This document shows, one piece after another, positions 5,391 through 11,206 of a stretch of 11,206 nt of DNA. How positions within the stretch are numbered: the stretch's first letter is position 1; each line of letters begins with the position of its first letter. The DNA is from Bacillota bacterium (GTDB taxonomy: Bacteria; Bacillota; Clostridia; Lachnospirales; Bianqueaceae). A model generated the notes under the pieces. That model made no database searches. It worked only from the letters and a program-made list of their open reading frames with translations, and was not told where the DNA came from. The stretch is taken from contig JAFVHC010000286.1 in the NCBI GenBank assembly GCA_017474705.1, positions 1 through 11,206 of the forward strand, given 5' to 3'. The position numbers and the translations under genes were made by a program.

Positions 5391-6723
5391 AAAACTGAAG
5401 ATTTGCGAATTTCGTATACGCGCCGAGATAGGCCAGTTTGACGGTTCCCACGGAACCGTTTCTTTGTTTTGCGATGATGACCTCGGCGATGTTCTTGTCC
5501 TCCGTGTCCGGATGGTAGTATTCATCGCGGTACAGGAAGATGACTAGGTCCGCATCCTGCTCGATCGCACCGGATTCACGCAGATCGGAAAGCATCGGAC
5601 GGTGGTCCGAACGGGCTTCCAACGCACGGGACAGCTGTGACAGCGCGATGACCGGGCACTCCATTTCTCGGGCCAGCGCCTTCAGATTTCGCGAGATCTC
5701 GGAGACCTCCATCTGACGCCCTTCACTGGCGCGCGCACCACCGCTGATCAGCTGCAGGTAATCGATCATGATCAGGTCCAGACCATGCTCCAGTTTCAGT
5801 TTACGGCACTTGGAACGGATCTCCGCCACTGTGATGCCAGGCGTATCATCGATGTAGATGGGTGCTTCCGACAGCGGCGCCAGCGCCTCCGCCAGATTCT
5901 GCCAGTCCCTGTCCTCCATGCCGCCGGAACGGAACTTTTCCATCTCGACGCCGGACTCACAGGACAGCATACGATTGACGACCTGTACCCGCGACATCTC
6001 CAAAGAGAACACGGCGCAGGTCTTCTTTTTGCGCACCGCAGCATACTGCACCACATTCAGTCCGAAGGCGGTCTTGCCCATGGAAGGACGGGCACCCACC
6101 AGGATGAGGTCGGAATCATGGAAACCGGCCGTTTTTCGATCCAGATCCAGGAAGCCGGAGGGAACGCCTATGACCTCGCCATTGTTCTTGGATACCTGCT
6201 CGATCTGGTCGAAGCTCTATACCAGGATATCACGGATATGTACGAAGTCCTGGGTATCCCTGTTCTGCAGGATGCCGAAAACACGTTTCTCCACGTTTTC
6301 GGACAGATCCTCGATGGAAGGATCCATGCCGTAGGCCGATCCCAGGATCTCGTTGCCCAAAGAAATATACTTGCGGTATAAGGCACGCTCGCGCACGATG
6401 CGGATATAGTTTTTGATGTGATAGGAGCTGGGGACGGCTGCCGCGATCTCGGTCAGATAGCGCATGTCGCCTGCCGCTTCCAGCTTACCGGATGCCTGCA
6501 GACGATCCTTGACGGTGACCAGGTCGATATCCCGCCCTTCACGGTTCAGATCGACCATAGCCCGGAAGATCTCACTGTGCCGGACGTTGTAGAAATCCTC
6601 CGGCGTCAGGCTCTCCACAGCCGCATTGACCGCGTCGTGATCCATCATCATGGAGCCCAGGACGGATTGTTCCGCTTCCTCGCTGTGCGGCGGGACCCGG
6701 GGTACTCTTGTTTCTTCCGCCAT
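5389..6723 (-). pseudogene. dnaB: Replicative DNA helicase DnaB, interrupted by one in-frame TAG codon
   Basis: DnaB is the hexameric ATP-driven helicase of the replication fork. From the ATG at 6721-6723 the N-terminal domain reads normally (HSEEAEQSVLGSMM, residues 13-26; VPSSYHIKNY, 97-106) to HIRDILV (162-168). Codon 169 is TAG (6217-6219). The same frame then continues without a shift as SFDQIEQVSKNNGEVIGVPS, the expected linker, into the RecA-type domain: Walker A GARPSMGKT (210-218), FSLEM (239-243), Walker B MIDYLQL (319-325), DLRESGAIEQDADL (380-393) and the arginine-finger region AKQRNG (418-423). If the TAG were sense, the product would be 444 residues, the normal length. No ATG, GTG or TTG lies between the TAG and the GTG at 6099, which falls in the strand before Walker A, so re-initiation could not give a complete motor. 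The gene starts 4 bases after rplI, with its ribosome-binding site inside rplI. The call is certain; whether it is broken is not. Confidence 0.93.
6217..6219 (-). other. In-frame amber (TAG) codon in dnaB linker
   Basis: The minus-strand context is CTG GTA TAG AGC TTC GAC CAG. Residues on either side match DnaB, so the lesion is a point substitution rather than an indel. CAG (Gln), GAG (Glu) and TAT/TAC (Tyr) are each one base away; homologues as I recall them commonly have a polar residue at this place. Confidence 0.9.
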
Positions 6724-6727
6724 ATCC

Positions 6728-7177
6728 TTACTCCTGCGGCAGGATCTGGACCGTCATGTTGCCGGAGGCCTCCGCCTGCAGCTTGATCTCGACACTGTAA
6801 TTGCCGACCGCACGGATCGGATCCTTCAGATTGATCTTTTTACGGTCCACATCCAGTCCATACTGCTTTTTGAGCGCTTCAGCCAGATCCTTGGCGGTGA
6901 CGGAGCCGAACAGACGGCCGTCTTTGCCTGCCTTTTCTTTCAGTGTAATGACCTTCGTTTCCAGATCTTTGACGGTCGCGATGGCCTGCTGCTTCTCGAT
7001 CTTTTTACGGTTGGCCTCACTGGCCTTCTGCTGCTTCCAGTTGTTCAGGACATCCTTGGTCGCCTCGCGGCCCAACTTCTTCGGAATGATGAAATTCTTC
7101 GCGTATCCATCGCTCACGTCGACGATCTCGCCCGCTTTACCCAGTTTTTTCACGTCTTCCAACAATAATATCTTCAT
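6728..7177 (-). CDS. rplI: 50S ribosomal protein L9
   Basis: A 149-residue ribosomal protein that binds 23S rRNA at the base of the L1 stalk. The N-terminal RNA-binding domain is unmistakable: MKILLLEDVKKLGKAGEIV (1-19) and VSDGYAKNFIIPKKL (21-35). A long charged helix (about 42-75) connects it to the C-terminal domain containing GKDGRLFGSVTAKDLAEAL (84-102). The ATG at 7175-7177 is preceded by an AGAAAGGA site within the end of gdpP, and the gene stops 4 bases before dnaB. The order gdpP-rplI-dnaB is conserved in Bacillota. Confidence 0.97.
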   Translation of the reverse strand: MKILLLEDVKKLGKAGEIVDVSDGYAKNFIIPKKLGREATKDVLNNWKQQKASEANRKKIEKQQAIATVKDLETKVITLKEKAGKDGRLFGSVTAKDLAEALKKQYGLDVDRKKINLKDPIRAVGNYSVEIKLQAEASGNMTVQILPQE

Positions 7178-7180
7178 GGT

Positions 7181-9202
7181 TCATTCTTCCTTTCTGAGCT
7201 GTCCTGTTTCTTCCAAATACTCCCGGATCGCGTTCTGCAGCATTTCCATGGCTTCATCCAGCGTATGTTCCCGGATCTGAGCGCCAGCCATCATCATATG
7301 GCCGCCGCCGCCCAGTTTCTCCAGGATGACCTGCACGTTGATCTCGCCCAGAGAACGGGCGCTGATCCCGATATATTCCGGGTTCTCTGTGAGAACGAAC
7401 GAAGCGTTGACTCCGGAGATGTTCAGGAGTTCGTCTGCAGCCTGTGCCGCTGCGACTCCCGAATTGCCCTGTGTATCCGTCCAAGCCGCGATCGCGATAC
7501 GTCCGTAATACATGGACGCCTGACTGACGATGTGCGCCTTGATCTTATACTCGTTCATATCGTTCTTGAAGAGCTTGCGGATCCGCACGGCGTCCGCTCC
7601 GTTGCGGCGCAGGAACGCGGCCGCTTCGAAAGTACGGACACCTGTCTTGTTTGTGTAGTTCTTTATATCCAGCTGGATACCGGAGAGCATCGCATCCGCC
7701 TCGATGGGTTTCAACGAGACCCGTTCCTCGGTATACTGCAGCAGTTCGGAGACCATTTCACAGGCGGAAGAAGCATAAGGCTCGATATACGAGACCGATG
7801 CGTGCTCCACGTGTTCCGCACTGACACGATGATGGTCGATCACCGCTACATTTTTGGCCTTTTCCAGAAGCTCCGGACACTCCGTGATCGACGGACGGTT
7901 CACGTCCACGACGACCAGCAATGTGCTGTCATTGATACGCTCCAAAGCCTCTTCATGGGTGATGATCAGACCTTCGTAATCCCGCTCCATACGTGTGCGG
8001 TCCAGAAGCGTGTTGACCGCCGCATGCTGACTGCCCATGACGATGTGCGTCGGTTTCTTCATTTCCACAGCAAAACGATACATGCCCAGAGCCGCACCGA
8101 AGCAGTCAAGATCCGGGTTCTTATGCCCCATGATCAGGATCTCTTCACAGCCGGCCATCAGTTCTCTGATCGCATAGGTAATGAGTCGGGCTCTGGCACG
8201 GGAGTTCTTCTCAACGCCGATGGAGCTTCCGCCAAAGAAAGTGTATTTTTCTTCATTCTTGACGACCGCCTGATCACCGCCGCGGCCCATGGCCAGGTCC
8301 ACTGCGGAACGGGCGAAGTTCTGGGCACGGTCCAACCAGTCCGCATCACCCACGCCGATACTCAACGTCAAAGGCAGGGTGTTGCCGACTTTGACCTGCC
8401 GTATATCCGTCAGGATCGGGAAACGGCCCTCTTCCAGGATGCCCAGAGATCTGCGGGGAAAGATCAGGAAGAACCGATCCTTTTCCAGACGCGTCAGGAT
8501 GCCGTTCAGAGATTCCGTCATATCATTGAGACGGCGGTAGATCATGGCTTCGAGCATAGGTCTGCGGCCTTCCTCCAACCGTCCGGCGATGGTATCGTAG
8601 TTATCGACGTAGATCAGACAGACGACCGTCTTGATCTCTTCGTTCTCACGCTGCAATGCCAATTGTTCGGTGATGTCTTCCATACTGACAGCGTACATCT
8701 GCACGCCCAGATCCTGATCCTCCTCCCGGTGGATCATCTGCACCAGCAGATCGTATTGATGATCTTTCAGATCGATGCGCGTCTGGGCCGGATAGACTTC
8801 CGAGGCCGGCATCTCCACGGTTTGTCCGATGAGGTTTGCAAACGTCTCTGTCTCGAGACTGGCAGAGTTCTCGAATACAGCGCCGAAGGCTTTATTGTAC
8901 CAGATGACCTTGCCGTCGTGATCGATGACCGCATAAGGCTGGCTCCACTGTTCCAGGTATTGGCGCTGCGTCAGACTGACCTGTACGGCGTTGGCCTGGA
9001 TCCGTTCTCTCAGATCCTGTCGGAATCGGATCGTCGCTATGATCGTCAATACCAGGAGCGCCAGCGTCACGATTGCCCCGATGATCCAAAGATGATCTGC
9101 CCGTTTGGAAAAGAACATATAGTCCGAAACGGCCAACAGGAGAAACATCGTATACAAAAGGCCGAAGATCAAATAGATGCTGGTGATTTTATTCTTCTTC
9201 AT
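7181..9202 (-). CDS. gdpP: Cyclic di-AMP phosphodiesterase GdpP (membrane, PAS-degenerate GGDEF-DHH/DHHA1)
   Basis: A 673-residue membrane-anchored enzyme that hydrolyses c-di-AMP to pApA, a signal controlling potassium, cell-wall and osmotic balance. Two membrane segments lie at about 8-30 and 39-58. A PAS-like domain (about 85-180) contains AVIDHDGKVIWYNKAF (91-106). A degenerate GGDEF domain (about 190-320) retains only RGGDQAVVK (307-315) at the signature site, as in other GdpP proteins. The DHH domain carries GHKNPDLDCFGAA (359-371), VVDVNRP (431-437) and IDHHR (455-459), the metal-binding residues. The DHHA1 domain ends in KLGGGGHMMMAGAQI (629-643). All key motifs are intact. The start is set by AAAGGAG upstream of the ATG at 9200-9202, and the TGA stop lies 3 bases before the rplI ATG, so translation is probably coupled. 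Confidence 0.96.
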   Translation of the reverse strand: MKKNKITSIYLIFGLLYTMFLLLAVSDYMFFSKRADHLWIIGAIVTLALLVLTIIATIRFRQDLRERIQANAVQVSLTQRQYLEQWSQPYAVIDHDGKVIWYNKAFGAVFENSASLETETFANLIGQTVEMPASEVYPAQTRIDLKDHQYDLLVQMIHREEDQDLGVQMYAVSMEDITEQLALQRENEEIKTVVCLIYVDNYDTIAGRLEEGRRPMLEAMIYRRLNDMTESLNGILTRLEKDRFFLIFPRRSLGILEEGRFPILTDIRQVKVGNTLPLTLSIGVGDADWLDRAQNFARSAVDLAMGRGGDQAVVKNEEKYTFFGGSSIGVEKNSRARARLITYAIRELMAGCEEILIMGHKNPDLDCFGAALGMYRFAVEMKKPTHIVMGSQHAAVNTLLDRTRMERDYEGLIITHEEALERINDSTLLVVVDVNRPSITECPELLEKAKNVAVIDHHRVSAEHVEHASVSYIEPYASSACEMVSELLQYTEERVSLKPIEADAMLSGIQLDIKNYTNKTGVRTFEAAAFLRRNGADAVRIRKLFKNDMNEYKIKAHIVSQASMYYGRIAIAAWTDTQGNSGVAAAQAADELLNISGVNASFVLTENPEYIGISARSLGEINVQVILEKLGGGGHMMMAGAQIREHTLDEAMEMLQNAIREYLEETGQLRKEE

Positions 9203-9219
9203 CCTGATATTTCTCCTTT

Positions 9220-9423
9220 CTATTTATTGGGGTTGATCTCAAGCCCGTCGCGGATGATGCGGCGGACCCGTTTTTCCAGTTTTTCCCTTGGCAGCATGAC
9301 CTCATGTCCGCAGCCGCGGCATCGGATACGGAAGTCGATCCCGGTACGAAGCACGTCCCACTCTTTGCTGCCGCAGGGATGCGGCTTCTTCAGCCGGACG
9401 ATATCCTGCAGGCGAATATCCAT
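9220..9423 (-). CDS. DUF951 family small zinc-ribbon-like protein
   Basis: A 67-residue protein of the DUF951 family, widespread in Bacillota and of unknown function. It shows the conserved opening LQDIVRLKKPHPCGSKEW (5-22), then FRIRCRGCGHEVMLPR (31-46) and EKRVRRI (50-56). Cys17, Cys35 and Cys38 are candidates for metal binding. AAAGGAGG lies 11 bases upstream of the ATG. The gene fills the space between an M15/VanY-like gene and gdpP, with 17-base gaps on both sides that hold the ribosome-binding sites. It ends in TAG, the same triplet that interrupts dnaB in this operon; read-through here would add only seven residues before a TGA. Confidence 0.9.
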   Translation of the reverse strand: MDIRLQDIVRLKKPHPCGSKEWDVLRTGIDFRIRCRGCGHEVMLPREKLEKRVRRIIRDGLEINPNK

Positions 9424-9440
9424 AGCCTTTACGGCCTCCT

Positions 9441-10306
9441 TTACCGGTAACAGACGACGATGTAATGTCCGTTATTATCTCCTGAGACTTCACGGATCTT
9501 GAGCGGGATCTCACTGAGCGAGTCTGTGAAATACACGATCAGATCCAGATGCATGGCCCCTACGTCTGAAAAATAGCTGGTGCCCTTATCTTCCAGGTAC
9601 GCCAGATACTCATCCAGACTCAGATGCAGTTTTTCCATGATCGCGGCATGGGTCTCTCCCACATACCGCAGCTGCCAAGGTTTATATATCTTCGGCGCTC
9701 CTTCCGCTCCCCGGAAGATGAAGCCATATTCCCAGGCATGCTCCTCGAGCCACTGTCCCTGCGGTGTCAGGCCAAAATCCACGTCCAGATTCAATGCAGC
9801 ATCCGTACATACGTCGAAAGTAAGGCCGAGCTGGTGTTCATCCGCACCACCCGGGAAATACTCATCGACGATGACCATGCTGGCCCTTTCTTCCGTATAT
9901 CCTTCCTCCAGATACTGCTGCCGTTTGCTTTCATACAGGTTCTGCTGCGCTGTAGCTGAGATATAGCCGTTCGCAACATAGAGGGGCTCGTCCATGTTCT
10001 GTGTCATCCGGACAAAGGCCCTTCCGGCCTCCTCCACGACCTGCACATTACTGTTCGGCAAGTTCTCCAACCCTTCCGGCACATAGCTCTGCGGTAGGAT
10101 ATGATCCGCATTGATCAGCCAAAGCAGAGATGTGACTTTCTCGGACCACTCTGTGACCGAGCTTTCTATTTCATTATTCGGTGTCTGCGTGTCCTCTGCC
10201 GTTTTTTTCCCAACGCGCAGCACGATCAGAGCACGAAAGCTGTACCCCCGATGAACGCCGCGATCCGATCCCGTCCACGCAGACGGATCCTTCTTCGTTT
10301 AACCAT
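9441..10306 (-). CDS. M15B (VanY/LdcB-like) D-Ala-D-Ala carboxypeptidase homologue, frameshifted at the N-terminus and with degenerate active site
   Basis: Family M15B enzymes are zinc carboxypeptidases that trim peptidoglycan stem peptides outside the membrane. The body is open for 260 codons from a GTG at 10221-10223 and has YVANGYISATAQQNLYE (82-98), GGADEHQLGLTFDV (125-138), EHAWEYGFIFR (161-171) and KPWQLRYVGETHA (181-193). The first Zn His and the Asp are present. The usual ExxH in EPWHxRYVG is KPWQ here, so the catalytic Glu and third Zn His are both replaced. The GTG lacks a ribosome-binding site. A better start is the ATG at 10304-10306, in another frame, which encodes MVKRRRIRLRGRDR and the membrane-like stretch IAAFIGGTAFVL before a TGA at 10227-10229; one added base would join it to IVLRVGKK. 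The gene follows argH by about 30 bases. Family is secure; activity is doubtful. Confidence 0.8.
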
Positions 10307-10335
10307 AGATCTATCATACAGCAGGAAAGACGGTC

Positions 10336-11206
10336 TTACAGCATTTCCCGCTTATTTCCTTTTCGCAGAATATTCTGATAATCGATATAATCATAGATCG
10401 AGTCCTCAAACAGTTCAGAGAAACTCTTCAATTCGTCCAGCGTCAATTCCTCAATGGCGCGGCCCTGATCCTCGCAGAAGATCACGATACGGCCGACGAT
10501 GGCGTGTGCGTCACGGAAAGCGCAGCCATGCGCTACCAGATAATCAGCAACTTCCGTCGCGTTCAGGAAGCCCTTGCGCACACTGTTTTCCATGACTTCC
10601 GCATTGACACGGAGGGTACTGATGACCAGAGTCATGATCTCAAGACAGGCAGATACAGTGTCTACCGCGTCGAAGAACTGGGGCTTATCCTCCTGCATAT
10701 CCTTGTTATAAGCCAGAGGCAGGCCTTTCATGGTGGTGAGCAGCGCCGTCAGATCCCCATAGACGCGGCCGGTCTTGCCGCGTACCAGTTCGCAAGCATC
10801 CGGATTCTTCTTCTGCGGCATGATGCTGGAGCCCGTAGCGTACGCATCATCGATGGAGACAAACCGGAATTCCTGAGAGCTCCACAGGATCAATTCTTCT
10901 GAGAGGCGGCTCAGGTGCATCATGATGATGGACATGTCGGACATGAGTTCGATCAGATAATCCCTGTCGCTGACAGCATCCAGGAAATTATCCACCGGTT
11001 TGTGGAAATGCAGCGCTTCCGTGGTGATGGTACGGTCGATGGCATGGGTCGTGCCGGCCAGAGCGGCTGCGCCAAGCGGGTTTTCATTAAGGATCTGAAG
11101 CGCAGAGGCAAGGCGCTTGGCATCCCGGCTGAACATACTGACATACGCCTGCATGTAGTAACGGAACGTAACGGCCTGTGCGCGCTGCAGATGAGTATAG
11201 CCGGGC
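10336..11206 (-). CDS. argH: Argininosuccinate lyase, partial (N-terminal part outside window)
   Basis: ArgH cleaves argininosuccinate to arginine and fumarate, the last step of arginine synthesis, as a cytoplasmic homotetramer. The frame is open from the right edge, where it begins PGYTHLQRAQAVTFRYYMQA, the known ArgH block carrying the catalytic-region His. It also has NENPLGAAALAGT and the fumarase/aspartase superfamily signature GSSIMPQKKNPD with the flexible catalytic Ser loop. LPLAYNKDMQEDKPQFFDA and the C-terminal FLNATEVADYLV are further family blocks. About 290 codons are present; full-length proteins are about 460, so roughly the last 60 percent is here. A TAA at 10336-10338 ends the gene. 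It is the first visible gene of the minus-strand series that runs through gdpP to dnaB; any promoter lies beyond the window. Confidence 0.96.
   Translation of the reverse strand, partial: PGYTHLQRAQAVTFRYYMQAYVSMFSRDAKRLASALQILNENPLGAAALAGTTHAIDRTITTEALHFHKPVDNFLDAVSDRDYLIELMSDMSIIMMHLSRLSEELILWSSQEFRFVSIDDAYATGSSIMPQKKNPDACELVRGKTGRVYGDLTALLTTMKGLPLAYNKDMQEDKPQFFDAVDTVSACLEIMTLVISTLRVNAEVMENSVRKGFLNATEVADYLVAHGCAFRDAHAIVGRIVIFCEDQGRAIEELTLDELKSFSELFEDSIYDYIDYQNILRKGNKREML

Noticed and set aside
6100..6216. Intein or intron in dnaB
   Set aside because: DnaB often hosts inteins, but here there is no extra sequence: a single stop codon replaces one residue and the linker has normal length.
5785..6381. 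Plus-strand open frame across the dnaB interruption as a possible inserted gene
   Set aside because: The minus-strand dnaB reading continues uninterrupted in frame on both sides of the TAG with family residues, so there is no inserted DNA; the plus frame is a shadow.
7265..9502. A 745-codon plus-strand open frame opposite gdpP
   Set aside because: It is an antisense shadow of gdpP and DUF951; its translation is His/Asp/Arg-rich low-quality sequence with no domain and no ribosome-binding site, while the minus strand has full GdpP motifs.

Overview
The window looks like a chromosomal segment of an anaerobic Bacillota (Firmicutes), moderately GC-rich. MecA, GdpP, a DUF951 protein and the gdpP-rplI-dnaB gene order all point to this phylum. 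A glycyl-radical-enzyme activase, a clostridial 2[4Fe-4S] ferredoxin and a DUF1858 redox-disulfide protein point to an anaerobic lifestyle. I cannot place it more finely from sequence alone. No mobile element, CRISPR array, tRNA or rRNA was seen, and no gene-free stretch exceeds about 160 bases.

Layout. (1) 1-1106, minus strand: an unrecognised 176-residue protein followed by upp (uracil phosphoribosyltransferase), which runs off the left edge. Each has its own sigma-A-type promoter, and the upp -35 box contains the stop codon of the gene before it. (2) 1259-1921, plus: mecA, divergent from the unknown gene with two back-to-back 17-bp-spacer promoters. (3) 2001-3225: a small DUF1858 gene (minus) divergent from a glycyl-radical-enzyme activase (plus). 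An 11-bp inverted repeat lies on the DUF1858 promoter between them. (4) 3354-3524, plus: a monocistronic ferredoxin with a clear promoter and terminator. (5) 3665-5343, plus: a two-gene unit of an isochorismatase-family hydrolase and a Gfo/Idh/MocA oxidoreductase, ending in a bidirectional terminator. (6) 11206-5389, minus: a collinear series of argH (N-terminal part outside the window), an M15/VanY-like protein, DUF951, gdpP, rplI and dnaB. Internal gaps are short (about 3 to 30 bases), so the series is probably co-transcribed in part or whole.

The most striking observations are two lesions in the right-hand operon. The replicative helicase gene dnaB carries one in-frame TAG codon exactly in the linker between its N-terminal domain and its RecA-type motor domain, with perfect coding sequence on both sides. 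The M15/VanY-like gene needs a one-base frame change within its N-terminal membrane segment. Its conserved ExxH active-site motif is also replaced by KPWQ, so it may be a pseudo-enzyme. The dnaB amber could be a sequencing error, a real nonsense mutation that is suppressed or backed up elsewhere, or a recoded codon. The DUF951 gene in the same operon ends in TAG, which argues against wholesale amber reassignment.

I did not find evidence of a complete new multi-gene system. The best candidates for follow-up are the interrupted dnaB, the degenerate M15 protein, the operator-like repeat and the orphan activase.
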